Source: Ramlibacter rhizophilus
Lineage (GTDB): Bacteria; Pseudomonadota; Gammaproteobacteria; Burkholderiales; Burkholderiaceae_C
Direction: 5' to 3'
Length of the DNA: 64,000 nt
Assembly: GCF_004681965.1 (NCBI RefSeq)
Contig: NZ_SMLL01000001.1
Span: 682,001-746,000 of the forward strand
This document shows, one piece after another, positions 43,926 to 55,164 of this stretch. The notes under the pieces were generated by a model. The model made no database searches, was not told where the DNA came from, and saw nothing but the letters and a program-made list of their open reading frames with translations. Position 1 is the first letter of the stretch, and each line of letters opens with the position of its first letter. Position numbers and translations under genes: made by a program.

Positions 43926-43945
43926 GGCGGGCCGTCGCGCCCGCC
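43926..43945. terminator. GC hairpin between convergent genes
   Basis: GGCGGGC (43926-43932) and GCCCGCC (43939-43945) form a 7-bp stem with a 6-nt loop. It lies between the stop of the PA2778-type gene (43907) and the stop of a convergent gene (43951), where a bidirectional terminator would be expected. There is no T-tract on either side, so it is weak as an intrinsic terminator. Confidence 0.4.
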
Positions 43946-43950
43946 CCTGA

Positions 43951-44175
43951 TCAGGGCACCGGGCTGGAAAGTTCGCGCCCGATTTCCGGATCCGACAGGC
44001 CGATGCCCGCTGGCCATGCGGGGGCGCAGCGCTTGGGCTGGCGCGTGCCGCGGTCGAGCAGGCGATGGACCGTGGACTGTGATCGACCCAGCCGCTGCGC
44101 ACGCTGGATGGCTTCGTCGACCGCGTCCCGGCTGATCAGGAACGCGAACGGGTTCGGTGCGATGCCTTCGGTCAT
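43951..44175 (-). CDS. Small hypothetical protein (74 aa)
   Basis: A 74-residue protein starting MTEGIAPNPFAFLISRDAVD. The segment AIQRAQRLGRSQSTVHRLLD looks like a helix-turn-helix-sized basic region but is too short to assign. Two GTCCTAC direct repeats (minus strand) lie 33-61 bp upstream of its start. No function can be proposed. Confidence 0.55.
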   Translation of the reverse strand: MTEGIAPNPFAFLISRDAVDEAIQRAQRLGRSQSTVHRLLDRGTRQPKRCAPAWPAGIGLSDPEIGRELSSPVP

Positions 44176-44207
44176 AGCTCTAATTTCGAGAACGAGATGC
44201 CAAGTTA

Positions 44208-44236
44208 GTAGGACACCGGCCCGGGCGGTGTAGGAC
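44208..44236 (-). promoter_or_regulatory. GTCCTAC direct repeats, 22 bp apart
   Basis: The plus strand shows GTAGGAC at 44208-44214 and again at 44230-44236. Read on the minus strand these are two GTCCTAC boxes spaced two helical turns apart, upstream of the 74-residue gene. The string TGTCCTACTA also occurs at 26206-26215, upstream of another small gene. A regulator site or promoter element is possible. Confidence 0.4.
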
Positions 44237-44288
44237 GGTAACCATGACTGCGCAGTCGCGGCGAAGGCGCCACTCGAGCTGGGCTGTA

Positions 44289-45746
44289 TCAGTCGCCGGC
44301 GTTCCCGCCCCGCAGCCGCCAGGCCGCGAGCATCGCCAGCGCGCACACCACCGCCAGCATCACGAAGGTCTCGTGGAAGGCCGTCACCCGCGCGAAGCTG
44401 GTCCCCGGACCGGTGAGCGAGGCGCCGTGGGCGGCGAGGCGCCACTCCAGGACCAGCGCGCACAGGCTCACGCCGGCCGCGCCGCCCAGGGTGCGCAGGA
44501 AATTGATGGCGCTTGCGCCTTCGGGGAGGAGCGGCTTGGGCAGCTCGCGCAGCGAGCCGAGGTTCAGCGAGGGCATCACCAGTCCCAGGCCGATGCGCCC
44601 GAGCACGGCCCACACGGCCAGCCACACCAGCGCGGTGCCCAGCCCCACGGTTGCCATCAGCACAAAGGACAGGGCCAGCAGGGCCAGCCCGCCGCTGACC
44701 ATGAGGTAGATGGGCACGCGATCGAGCATGCGGCCCGCCAGCCCGATGGTGATGGCCAGCACGATGCCGGCCGGCAGCAGGATGGCGCCCACGCTGGACG
44801 CCGGCAGCGACAGGCCAAGCTGCATGTACACCGGCAGCAGGTAGGTGGAGCCGTACAGGGCCACGCCGTAGATGAAGGACACCAGGCTGCCCGGGCCGAA
44901 GGTGCGGTGCCCGAAGAGCGACAGGTTCAGCAGCGCCGGGTCGCCCCGCCGTCCGGCGCGGCGCAACCAGGCGATCAGCGCGGCCAGCAGGCCGAGCGCC
45001 GCCACGAGCAGGCCGACGGCGGCGGGCGTGTCGCTGCCCCGGATGTCCAGCAGCCCGTTGAGCAGGCACAGCGTGGCCGCGGTGCCCAGCGCCAGGCCCA
45101 CCCAGTCGAGCTGCGGGCCGCTGCGGTCGGCCAGGACGCCGCCCGGGGCGCTGGTGGGCACGAAGCGCCGCGCGAGCACGATGGACAGCAGGCATAGCGG
45201 CACGACCATGAAGAAGATGGAGCGCCAGCCGAACCAGTCCACCAGCAGGCCGCCCACGCTGGGTCCCAGCGCCGGGGCCAGGACCACGCCCATGCCGAAG
45301 AGCCCGCTGGCGCGTCCCTGGTCGCGCGGCTCGAAGGCCCGCAGGATGATGATGGCCGGAATGGGCTGCACCACCCCGGCGGCCAGGCCCTCCACCACCC
45401 GCGCGGCCAGCACCAGCGGGTAGTGGGCCGCGAGCCCGCCCACGATGCCGCCCGTCATCAGAAGCACCATGGCGCCGACGTAGGTCGCCCGGTAGCCGTA
45501 GCGCGCGAGCAGCCAGGGTGTGGTGAGCATGGACACGGTCATGGCCACCATGAAGCCGGAGCTGACCCACTGCGCCCGCTCCTGGCTCAGGCTGAAGACG
45601 TGGCTCATGTCCGGAATGGCAACGTTCACCACGGTGGCGGACATGACCGAGGCCATGGTGCCGATCATGGTGGCCAGCAGCAGCAGCCAGCGGTAGCGGG
45701 CGCCGTAGCGCTGGCCCAGGGCGGCGAGGGAGGCGTCGGCGCTCAT
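44289..45746 (-). CDS. MFS multidrug exporter, DHA2 (EmrB/QacA) family
   Basis: A 485-residue inner-membrane protein with about 14 hydrophobic segments, the DHA2 number. The start of the first helix region, IGTMASVMSATVVNVAIPDM, and the following QWVSSGFMVAMTVSMLTTPW are typical of EmrB/QacA exporters, as are LAARVVEGLAAGVVQP and GLFGMGVVLAPALGPSVGG (antiporter motif C). It would pump out drugs or metabolites using the proton gradient. No membrane-fusion (EmrA) gene is adjacent. Confidence 0.88.
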   Translation of the reverse strand: MSADASLAALGQRYGARYRWLLLLATMIGTMASVMSATVVNVAIPDMSHVFSLSQERAQWVSSGFMVAMTVSMLTTPWLLARYGYRATYVGAMVLLMTGGIVGGLAAHYPLVLAARVVEGLAAGVVQPIPAIIILRAFEPRDQGRASGLFGMGVVLAPALGPSVGGLLVDWFGWRSIFFMVVPLCLLSIVLARRFVPTSAPGGVLADRSGPQLDWVGLALGTAATLCLLNGLLDIRGSDTPAAVGLLVAALGLLAALIAWLRRAGRRGDPALLNLSLFGHRTFGPGSLVSFIYGVALYGSTYLLPVYMQLGLSLPASSVGAILLPAGIVLAITIGLAGRMLDRVPIYLMVSGGLALLALSFVLMATVGLGTALVWLAVWAVLGRIGLGLVMPSLNLGSLRELPKPLLPEGASAINFLRTLGGAAGVSLCALVLEWRLAAHGASLTGPGTSFARVTAFHETFVMLAVVCALAMLAAWRLRGGNAGD

Positions 45747-45960
45747 GGCGCGCTCGCGACGCGACCCGGGGGGCGGCGGGCTGGCCTGGCAGGCGGTGGG
45801 GCGGACAGACGAACTCCTTGCGGGCAACGACGCGCATTGTCGCGGCTTGCAGCGGGTGCCTGCGCCTGTGCGCCTGCACCGTCCGAGTCCGTCGCCCCTG
45901 TCCGACGAACGGCGGCGCTCGGGTGACCCTCTACTCGGGCTGACCGATCCGGACCGCCCC

Positions 45961-46704
45961 ATGCCTGCACGCCATCCCCTTGCCCGCACCACCTTTTTGC
46001 TCGCCCTCGCCGGGCTGCTGGTGCTGGGCGGCTGTTCGGTGGGCAAGGCCCGGGAGGCGGCGCGGCTCGCCCGGGCGAGCGAGCCGCTGCAGGCCGATCC
46101 GCCGGACCCACGCGCCAGCCTGCTCATCGTCGGCGACAGCACGGCCGTGGGTACCGGGGCAAGCACACCGCAGGCCAGCGTGGCCGGCCGCATCGCCGCG
46201 CAGCATCCGCAGCTGCGGATCGTGAACCTCGCCGCCGACGGCGCGAAGTACCGAGACTTCGCTGGCCAGCTTCGCAGCGCGGCGGGGCGCTTCGATGCGG
46301 TGCTGGTGCTCGGGGGCGGCAACGACGTGGTGCGCCTCACCCCCGTGGACCGCCTGCGCGGCGACGTGGCCACCACCGTCGCACTGGCCCGTGAGCGCGC
46401 GCCCCGCGTCATCCTCATGCCGCCGGGCAACGTGGGCAACGCACCCTTTTTCTTCCGCCCGCTCGCCTGGCTCATGACCCAGCGCGCCCAGGCCCTGCAC
46501 GAGGTGGTGCGCGAGGAGGCGGGACGCCACGGCGACGTGCAGTACGTGGACCTCTACGAGCCGCGCGAGCAGGACCCCTTTGCGCAGCGCCCGCGCGAGA
46601 TGCATGCCAGCGACGGCCTGCACCCGAGCGATGCCGGCTACGCGCTGTGGACGCAGGAGCTGCGCCGGCAGGCCGGCCCGCTGCCCGGCGTCGCACCCGC
46701 CTGA
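45961..46704 (+). CDS. SGNH/GDSL hydrolase lipoprotein
   Basis: A 247-residue lipoprotein with lipobox LGGC (C25). SGNH blocks are visible: block I LLIVGDSTAVGTG (catalytic Ser), block III GGGNDVVRL, and block V SDGLHPSDAGY with the Asp-x-x-His pair. The enzyme is probably an esterase or lipase-type acyl hydrolase facing the periplasm. Divergent from the MFS gene; exoD follows after 32 bp. Confidence 0.87.
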   Translation: MPARHPLARTTFLLALAGLLVLGGCSVGKAREAARLARASEPLQADPPDPRASLLIVGDSTAVGTGASTPQASVAGRIAAQHPQLRIVNLAADGAKYRDFAGQLRSAAGRFDAVLVLGGGNDVVRLTPVDRLRGDVATTVALARERAPRVILMPPGNVGNAPFFFRPLAWLMTQRAQALHEVVREEAGRHGDVQYVDLYEPREQDPFAQRPREMHASDGLHPSDAGYALWTQELRRQAGPLPGVAPA

Positions 46705-46736
46705 GCCGCCCGCCGAACGAAACCGAACGAGCCACC

Positions 46737-47318
46737 ATGTCCACCGACCAGCACGCCCTCAGCGACGTCCTCGATCAACTGGAGAGTTCCGCCGATGGCG
46801 ACAGCGTCACCGTGGCGGAAATCGTGGAGAAGCTCGGGCACAAGTCCTTCGCGGCCCTGATGCTGATCTTCTCGCTGGTCTCCACCTCGCCGGCCAGCGC
46901 CATCCCGGGCCTCACGGCCACCGTGGCGGTGATCGTCTTCATCCTGGTGGTGCAGATGATCGTCGGGCGCAAGTGCGTCTGGCTGCCCGGCTTCATCACG
47001 CACCGGCGCCTGTCCACGCAGAAGCTGTGCAAGGGCATCGGCTGGCTGCGCAAGCCCGTGCACTTCGTGGAGCGCTTCCTGAAGGCGCGCTACACCTTCC
47101 TGCTGCACCGGCCCTGGCTGCTGCTGCCGCTCATCCTGATCCTGGGGCTCACGCTGTTCATGCCCTTCATGGAGGTGATCCCCACTTCGGGTTCGATCGC
47201 CTCGGCGGTGATCGCCTTTTTCGCGGCCGGCCTGCTCACGCGCGACGGCGTGCTGGTGGTGCTGTCGCTGGTGCTGCTGGCGGCGGTGCCGGTGGCGGTG
47301 TGGTACTTCGGCTTCTGA
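46737..47318 (+). CDS. ExoD-family membrane protein
   Basis: A 193-residue integral membrane protein with four or five hydrophobic segments. SFAALMLIFSLVSTSPASAIPG and LFMPFMEVIPTSGSIASA are conserved ExoD patterns. ExoD was named from exopolysaccharide-defective rhizobial mutants; the molecular role is unclear. It probably shares a transcript with the SGNH lipoprotein gene upstream. Confidence 0.85.
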   Translation: MSTDQHALSDVLDQLESSADGDSVTVAEIVEKLGHKSFAALMLIFSLVSTSPASAIPGLTATVAVIVFILVVQMIVGRKCVWLPGFITHRRLSTQKLCKGIGWLRKPVHFVERFLKARYTFLLHRPWLLLPLILILGLTLFMPFMEVIPTSGSIASAVIAFFAAGLLTRDGVLVVLSLVLLAAVPVAVWYFGF

Positions 47319-47330
47319 ACCGGGGTCGGG

Positions 47331-47729
47331 CTACTCGCCCACCTTCCCGCGCCGCGCCTTCACCTCGGCGCGCGCCGCCTTGTCGGCCAGCCGCCGGCGC
47401 TTCGATGCGGCGGTGGGGCGCGTGGGTACGCGCACGGCCTGCACCGTGGCGGCCTCCTCGACCAGCCGCGCCAGGCGGGCCAGCGCCGCGGCCCGGTTCT
47501 GCTCCTGCGTGCGCGCCGCCTGCGCCTTGAGGACCAGGACACCGTCCTTGCTCACGCGCCGCCCGGGCAGGGCGAGCAGGCGCTCCTTCACCGGCGGCGG
47601 CAGGGACGAGGCGCGGATGTCGAAGCGCAGCTGGATCGCGGTGGACACCTTGTTCACGTTCTGCCCGCCGGGCCCCTGGGCACGGATGGCCGTGATCTGG
47701 ACTTCGTCGTCGCGCAGCGCTTGCGTCAT
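47331..47729 (-). CDS. arfB: Alternative ribosome-rescue factor / peptidyl-tRNA hydrolase ArfB
   Basis: A 132-residue RF1-type hydrolase with the catalytic GGQ motif ([13 protein letters not shown], about 18-30). The basic C-terminal tail ([20 protein letters not shown]) fits the ArfB/YaeJ tail that enters the empty mRNA channel. It releases peptides from stalled ribosomes that lack a stop codon. Length is near the usual 140. Convergent with exoD. Confidence 0.9.
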   Translation of the reverse strand: MTQALRDDEVQITAIRAQGPGGQNVNKVSTAIQLRFDIRASSLPPPVKERLLALPGRRVSKDGVLVLKAQAARTQEQNRAAALARLARLVEEAATVQAVRVPTRPTAASKRRRLADKAARAEVKARRGKVGE

Positions 47730-47908
47730 GGGAGGGCGATTCTCGCGCAGGGCCTGACGCCTCGGCGTCGCGCGGCCGAGACAGCCTGGGCCCGTCGCCG
47801 GTGCGACGACGTCGAAATGTTGGCGAGTTCCAGCCTGTTGCAAACGGTCATGCCTGCGCACCCCTGCGCCGCCTATAACAAAAAGCAGAGCAACAGGGAG
47901 CGACAGTC

Positions 47909-48985
47909 ATGAGAGTTCGACGACATGCCATCGCGTGGACCACCGCCCTCCTGGCGGCCTGCGGTGGAGGCGGAGGAGGGGAGCCCTTCGTCGCCCAGGG
48001 TCCTGGCACCGGAGCGCCTCCCGTGGGCATCGACGCAGGCGCGCCGGTGACGGGGCCTGAGCCGGCCATGCCCGTGGCACCAGCGCCGGCGGCACCGACC
48101 GCACCGACCGCACCCACCGCACCCACCGCACCGCCGGCACCGCCGGCACCGCCCGCACCGCCGGCACCGCCCGCACCGCCCGCACCGCCCGCACCGCCCG
48201 CACCGCCCGCACCGCCCGCACCGCCCGCACCGCCCCCGCCAATCGCCGTGGATCCCGCGACCTGCCCGGCCGGCGCGGTCTGCGTGCAGGGCACGCCCGG
48301 CCCGGACACGCTCGAAGGCAGCGGCTCGCAGGCCGTGGTGATGATGGGAGGCGCGGGTGACGACATCTACATCGTCCGGCACCCCGACGACCGCATCGTG
48401 GAGCGCGAAGGGGAGGGCGTGGACGAGGTCCGCACGGAGCTGGGCTACACCTTGCCACCGCACGTCGAGAGGCTCAGCGTGCTGGGCCCCGGGGCCGGGT
48501 CCGTGGTGCTGCGAGGCAATGCACAGGACAACCACATCGTCGGTGCACCGTTCTCGTACGAGGAAATCTACGGCGAAGGCGGCAACGACCTCCTGGACGG
48601 CGGCGGCCGGCATGGCGGCCTGCTCGATGGCGGCAGCGGCGACGACCGCTTGGTCGTGAGCTTCGGCGAACTGCGCGGCGGCCCGGGCGCGGACGTTTTC
48701 GTGGCCGGCGGCCGCGGCGCGCACACCAGCCCGGACGCCCCCATCACGGTGCTGGACTTCACGCCGTCCGAAGGCGACCGCATCGAGATCCTGCACACCC
48801 AGGCGCTGGACGCGGCCACGCTGTTCTCCACCGGTCACCTGCGCTTCGAACCCGAGGGACGGCGCCTGGTGTTCACGCTGGATCCGGCGGCCTACGCCAG
48901 CACGCCGACGGCGGTCGAACAGGTGTTCTACCTGCCGGGGGTGGAGGCGTTCGAGGCGGAGTGGGTGAGAATCGTGCAGCGCTGA
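47909..48985 (+). CDS. Putative lipoprotein with Pro/Ala repeat stalk and RTX-like calcium repeats
   Basis: A 358-residue exported protein. LLAACGGG places a lipobox cysteine at about residue 18. Residues 62-109 are 16 copies of A-P-T or A-P-P, a rigid stalk. The C-terminal domain holds hemolysin-type glycine/aspartate repeats (GGAGDDIYIV, GEGGNDLLDGGG, GGSGDDRLVV, GGPGADVFV), which bind calcium in a beta-roll, then a typical serralysin-like end (VLDFTPSEGDRI). No protease motif is present. A calcium-binding surface protein is the inference. Confidence 0.82.
   Translation: MRVRRHAIAWTTALLAACGGGGGGEPFVAQGPGTGAPPVGIDAGAPVTGPEPAMPVAPAPAAPTAPTAPTAPTAPPAPPAPPAPPAPPAPPAPPAPPAPPAPPAPPAPPPPIAVDPATCPAGAVCVQGTPGPDTLEGSGSQAVVMMGGAGDDIYIVRHPDDRIVEREGEGVDEVRTELGYTLPPHVERLSVLGPGAGSVVLRGNAQDNHIVGAPFSYEEIYGEGGNDLLDGGGRHGGLLDGGSGDDRLVVSFGELRGGPGADVFVAGGRGAHTSPDAPITVLDFTPSEGDRIEILHTQALDAATLFSTGHLRFEPEGRRLVFTLDPAAYASTPTAVEQVFYLPGVEAFEAEWVRIVQR
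48092..48235 (+). repeat. 9-bp minisatellite, 16 units
   Basis: Sixteen in-frame copies of a 9-bp unit (gcaccgacc, gcacccacc, gcaccgccg or gcaccgccc) cover 144 bp. The last eight units are identical. Copy-number change by slippage would lengthen or shorten the stalk of the surface protein in 3-residue steps without a frameshift. Confidence 0.92.
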
Positions 48986-49048
48986 GGGCTGCGCACGCCC
49001 GGTCCGCCAGGCGCCGGAGCAGCACGCCGACCACGGCGGCGCCCAGGG

Positions 49049-50320
49049 TCAGGATTTGAAGTCGATCTGCCTCGGCCGGCCAGGCAGGTGCAGGCGGACT
49101 GTGGCCGGCTCGCTCTGCGCCACCACCTTCCCGCGCCGCCACACCCTCAGCCGCGTGGCCCGCAGGCGGATGGCCTCCACCGGGTCGCGCGCCTGCAGCA
49201 GCACGAAGTCCGCGTGGCAGCCGGGCTCGATGCCGTAGCCCTCCAGCTGCAGGATGCGCGCGGGGTGATGCGTCACCGCGTCGAAGCACTGGCGCATGGC
49301 CGCAAGGCTGGTCATCTGCGCGACGTGCAAACCCATGTGCGCCACCTCCAGCAGGTCGGCCGAGCCCAGGCCGTACCAGGGGTCCATGACGCAGTCGTGC
49401 CCGAAGGCGACGGTGATGCCTGCGGCCATGAGCTCGGGCACGCGGGTCATGCCACGGCGCCGGGGATAGCTGTCGTGCCGGCCCTGCAGGGTGATGTTGA
49501 TGAGCGGGTTGGCCACCACGTTCACCCGCGCCTCGGCGATGAGGGGAATGAGCTTGGAGACGTAGTAGTTGTCCATGCTGTGCATGGAGGTCAGGTGCGA
49601 TCCGGTCACGCGCTCGTGCAGGCCCAGGCGCTGGGTCTCGAAGGCCAGGGTCTCGATGTGGCGCGACATCGGGTCGTCGGTCTCGTCGCAGTGCATGTCC
49701 ACGAGGCGGCCTTGTTCAGCGGCCAGCTCGCACAGCAGGCGCACGCTCTGGGCGCCCTGTTCCATGGTGCGCTCGAAGTGCGGGATGCCGCCCACCACAT
49801 CCACGCCGAGTTCGAGCGCGCGCCGCAGGTTCTCCAGGGCCCCGGGGGAGCGCAGCACGCCGTCCTGAGGGAAAGCCACGAGCTGCAGTTGCAGGTACGG
49901 CGCGACCTGGCGCTTGACCTCCAGCAGCGCGCGCACCGCGGCCAGCGTGGGGTCGCACACGTCCACGTGGGTGCGGATGGCGAGCAGGCCGCGGGCCACG
50001 GCCCAGTCGCAGTAGGCGAGGGCGCGGCGGGCGATGGCCTCTTCGGTGAGCGAGGGCTTGAGTTCGCCCCAGAGCGCGATGCCTTCCAGCAGCGTGCCGC
50101 TGGCGTTGACGCGCGGCTGGCCGTAGCTGAGCGTGGAGTCCATGTGGAAGTGGGCGTCCACGAAGGGCGGCGCGAGGAGCTGCTCCTGCGCGTCCACCGT
50201 CTCGGCGGCGGGCGCCTGAAGGCCTTCGGCGACATCGACGATGCGGCCTTCCCGCACCGCCACCGACATGTTGACGCGCCCGTCGGCCAGGCGCGCGTTG
50301 GTGATGAGGAGGTCCAGCAT
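49049..50320 (-). CDS. codA: Cytosine deaminase-like amidohydrolase
   Basis: A 423-residue metal-dependent amidohydrolase. Metal ligands match E. coli CodA: HFH (H57, H59), MHCDETDD with the HxxE pair, GSHLTSMHSMDN and GHDCVMDPWY with the aspartate. It should convert cytosine to uracil and ammonia. It closes the operon URC1-URC4-upp-codA, where its product feeds Upp, which supports the assignment. A close amidohydrolase with another pyrimidine substrate is the alternative. Confidence 0.87.
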   Translation of the reverse strand: MLDLLITNARLADGRVNMSVAVREGRIVDVAEGLQAPAAETVDAQEQLLAPPFVDAHFHMDSTLSYGQPRVNASGTLLEGIALWGELKPSLTEEAIARRALAYCDWAVARGLLAIRTHVDVCDPTLAAVRALLEVKRQVAPYLQLQLVAFPQDGVLRSPGALENLRRALELGVDVVGGIPHFERTMEQGAQSVRLLCELAAEQGRLVDMHCDETDDPMSRHIETLAFETQRLGLHERVTGSHLTSMHSMDNYYVSKLIPLIAEARVNVVANPLINITLQGRHDSYPRRRGMTRVPELMAAGITVAFGHDCVMDPWYGLGSADLLEVAHMGLHVAQMTSLAAMRQCFDAVTHHPARILQLEGYGIEPGCHADFVLLQARDPVEAIRLRATRLRVWRRGKVVAQSEPATVRLHLPGRPRQIDFKS

Positions 50321-50347
50321 CCCGCGATACGGCCGGGCGCGGCGCGC

Positions 50348-50974
<627 letters not shown>

Positions 50975-51008
50975 GTTGTCGTTGCGAGTCTTTGGATGGG
51001 AAAAGGAA

Positions 51009-52267
51009 TCAGAACACCGTGCCGTCGCTGGCCACGCGCAGGGGCGGAAGGCCCCCGCGACGATCCTGCGCGAGCTGGCGGCCCGCGGCCCAGGTGCCGC
51101 CTTCGAGGATGCAGCCGAGCGGAAGCTGCTCGGCGACCAGGCCCAGGCGTTCGCGCACGCGCGGGACCATTTCCTCGATGAGGGCCACGGTGAGGGCGCG
51201 CCACTCGACGATGATCTCGTCGCCCGGCTGCCACAGCTGCTGCGCGGCCTGCGCATCGCGCAGGCGCAGCACGCCCGTGTCCAGCAGCAGGCCGCCGTTG
51301 CGGTACTCGGGCAGGGCGGTGAGGCGGTCGATGCCGTGCACCTGCACGCCGGCCCAGGCGAAGGGCTCCAGGAGCGAGTAGGTGAGCCATTGCGAGAGCT
51401 TGTGGAAGGGGACCCAGCCGTCGGTGAGGCCCTCGCCGCGCACGGCCGGGTGGCGCCAGCAGTCGCCCAGCGGCACGCCCGCGACCTGGTTGCCGGCGGG
51501 CCAGATGCCCGAGAGCGACAGCAGCAGCTGCGAGAGGATGTCGTGCGCGTCCACGTCGGCGGTGTGCGGGATCTCGGGGCCCAGCGGGCTGATGATGACG
51601 TCGAAGAGCGAGCCCGGCCGGCCGGCCTCGCCGAAGACCTCGGGCTGCTCGGCCAGGATCTCGCCCAGGCGGCGCAGCAGCACGGCCCGGCCTTCCAGGC
51701 CAACGAGCGGGTTGGCGTCGGACACCTGGAAGGCCTCGGCCAGGTCCTCGGTGACCAGGGCGCGCAGGCCTTCGGAGTCGGCCTGGCAGGGGTGCCGGGG
51801 GTCGCTGGAAAAGAGCCCCGCGGTGAAGGCATGGAAGCTCGCCACGCCCAGCCCTTCGGAGCGCCGGAACACCTGGCCGCTGGCCGGCTCGACGTACTTC
51901 CAGTCGGCGCCGGCGCCGGCATCGAGCAGGACGCTCACGGTGGTGAGGTCGATCATGGCGTGGGCGCGCTCGGGGGCGTTCAGGCCGGACAGCAGCCGCT
52001 CGAGCTGCGCCTTGCGGTCGATGCCGCCCGCCTCGAAGTGGCGCCAGCGGCTGTGCAGCGGAATGTGCAGGCGGGGGAAACGCTGCCGCGTGGTGTCGGC
52101 CACCCGATCGGCGGCCTCGTCCAGGGCGCCGTCGTCCACGTCGAACCAGCCGGCGCCGCCCCGGGCGCGGGCCAGGAGCTGGGCGCAGCGCGCACGCACC
52201 GCGCGGGTGGTGCGCAGCTCGGCGGCCGCCAGCTCGCCGTTGGCGCGCTCGTGCACGAAGACGTCGC

Positions 52268-52271
<4 letters not shown>
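51009..52271 (-). CDS. URC4/Urg3-like protein (DUF1688) of uracil catabolism
   Basis: A 420-residue protein from GTG 52271, overlapping the upstream GTP-cyclohydrolase-like gene by 4 bp (GTGA). Segments [39 protein letters not shown] and [19 protein letters not shown] fit the URC4/Urg3 (DUF1688) family. In Lachancea kluyveri URC4 is needed to use uracil as nitrogen source; its reaction was, as far as I know, undefined when described. The linkage with URC1-like and upp genes supports the same pathway here. Confidence 0.85.
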
Positions 52272-53536
<1,265 letters not shown>

Positions 53537-53593
53537 CGGGGCCTGCTCAAAAGAAAAACAATGTAGCGCAGGCGCGGCTGCGCAAGGGCCGCC

Positions 53594-55096
53594 TCATCTC
53601 CGTTTTTTCCCGCCCATGATGCCGCCCAGCACGCCGCGGATGATTTCGCGGCCGACGCTGCTGCCGATGGTGCGCACCGCCGACTTGGCCATCATCTCGA
53701 CCAGCCCTTCGCGACGGCCACCGCGCGGCCCGGTGGAGCCCATGAGCAGGTCGCCCAGGCCGCCCAGTGCGCCGCCGGCGGCCGGCTCGCCCGCAGGCGG
53801 CGCTTCGGCGGCGGTGCGCGCCGTGCGGGCGGCGAGCATCTCGTGGGCCGACTCGCGGTCCTGCACCTGCTCGTAGGCGCCGGCGACCAGCGAGCCGGCG
53901 ATGAGCGCGCGGCGCTGCTCGGGCGTGATGGGGCCGATCTGGCTGCCCGGCAGCAGCACGTAAGCGCGCTCGGTTTCGCTGGGGCGGCCCTTGGCGTCCA
54001 GGAAGCTCACCAGGGCTTCCCCCACGGCCAGCTCCGTGATGGCGGCCTGGATGTCCAGGCCGGCCTTGGGCCGCATGGTCTCGGCGGTGGCCTTCACGGC
54101 CTTCTGGTCGCGCGGGGTGAAGGCCCGCAGCGCGTGCTGCACCCGGTTGCCCAGCTGGGCCAGCACGGAGTCGGGGATGTCCAGCGGGTTCTGGGTCACG
54201 AAGTACACGCCCACGCCCTTGGAGCGCACCAGGCGCACCACCAGCTCGATGCGCTCGACCAGCGCCTTCGGCGCGCCGTCGAACAGCAGGTGGGCCTCGT
54301 CGAAGAAGAACACCAGCTTGGGCTGCTCCAGGTCGCCCACTTCGGGCAGCAGCTCGAACAATTCGGACAGCAGCCACAGCAGGAAGGTGGCGTACAGGCG
54401 CGGCGCGTTGAGCAGCTTGTCGGCGGCCAGGATGTTGACCACGCCGTGGCCCCGGGGGTCGGTCTGCATGAAGTCCGAGATGTCCAGCATGGGCTCGCCG
54501 AAGAAGCGGTCACCGCCCTGGCTCTCGATCTGCAGCAGGCCGCGCTGGATGGCGCCCACGCTGGCCGCGCTGATGTTGCCGAACTCGGTGGTGAACTGCC
54601 GGGCGTTGTCGCCGACGTACTGCAGCATGGAGCGCAGGTCCTTCAGGTCCAGCAGCAGCAGGCCCTGCGCATCGGCGATGCGAAAGACGATCTGCAGCAC
54701 CCCGGCCTGGGTTTCGTTCAGGTTGAGCATGCGGCCCAGCAGCAGCGGGCCCATGTCGGAGATGGTGGCGCGCACCGGGTGGCCGAGTTCGCCGAACACG
54801 TCCCACAGGGTGGTGGGGCAGGCGAAGGGCTCGGGGTGGGGCAGCTTGCGCTCGTCGAGCACGGCAGCCAGCTTCGGCGACAGGCTGCCGGGCTGGCTGA
54901 TGCCCGTGAGGTCGCCCTTCACGTCGGCCATGAAGACGGGCACGCCGATGCGGCTGAAGCCTTCGGCCAGCGCCTGCAGGGTGACGGTCTTGCCGGTGCC
55001 CGTGGCGCCGGTGATGAGGCCGTGCCGGTTGGCCAGAGAGGGCAGCAGGACGCATTCGGCGTGGTCGTTGCGCGCGATGAGCAGGGGTTCGGCCAT
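53594..55096 (-). CDS. HerA-like helicase/ATPase (DUF853)
   Basis: A 500-residue P-loop ATPase of the HerA/FtsK class. Walker A GATGTGKT (30-37), Walker [13 protein letters not shown], and the arginine-finger region near [19 protein letters not shown]. The start ATG 55096 is preferred over a codon 11 residues upstream because it matches [14 protein letters not shown] starts. Members are stand-alone in many proteobacteria and unlinked to NurA, as here; a DNA translocase of unknown purpose. Confidence 0.87.
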   Translation of the reverse strand: MAEPLLIARNDHAECVLLPSLANRHGLITGATGTGKTVTLQALAEGFSRIGVPVFMADVKGDLTGISQPGSLSPKLAAVLDERKLPHPEPFACPTTLWDVFGELGHPVRATISDMGPLLLGRMLNLNETQAGVLQIVFRIADAQGLLLLDLKDLRSMLQYVGDNARQFTTEFGNISAASVGAIQRGLLQIESQGGDRFFGEPMLDISDFMQTDPRGHGVVNILAADKLLNAPRLYATFLLWLLSELFELLPEVGDLEQPKLVFFFDEAHLLFDGAPKALVERIELVVRLVRSKGVGVYFVTQNPLDIPDSVLAQLGNRVQHALRAFTPRDQKAVKATAETMRPKAGLDIQAAITELAVGEALVSFLDAKGRPSETERAYVLLPGSQIGPITPEQRRALIAGSLVAGAYEQVQDRESAHEMLAARTARTAAEAPPAGEPAAGGALGGLGDLLMGSTGPRGGRREGLVEMMAKSAVRTIGSSVGREIIRGVLGGIMGGKKRR

Positions 55097-55164
55097 GGGG
55101 CGAAAAGTAGAATGAGGACTTTCGCGCAAGCGTAACGCACACGAACACGAGCAAGGACGATCCC

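Noticed and set aside
47838..47879. TTGCAA ... TATAAC as a sigma-70 promoter for the calcium-repeat lipoprotein
   Set aside because: The spacing is about 30 bp, too long for a normal promoter; the TATAAC alone is not enough.
48986..49048. Remnant membrane-protein frame on the minus strand after codA (LTLGAAVVGVLLRRL)
   Set aside because: Too short, no start codon or ribosome site; it is part of an antisense frame.
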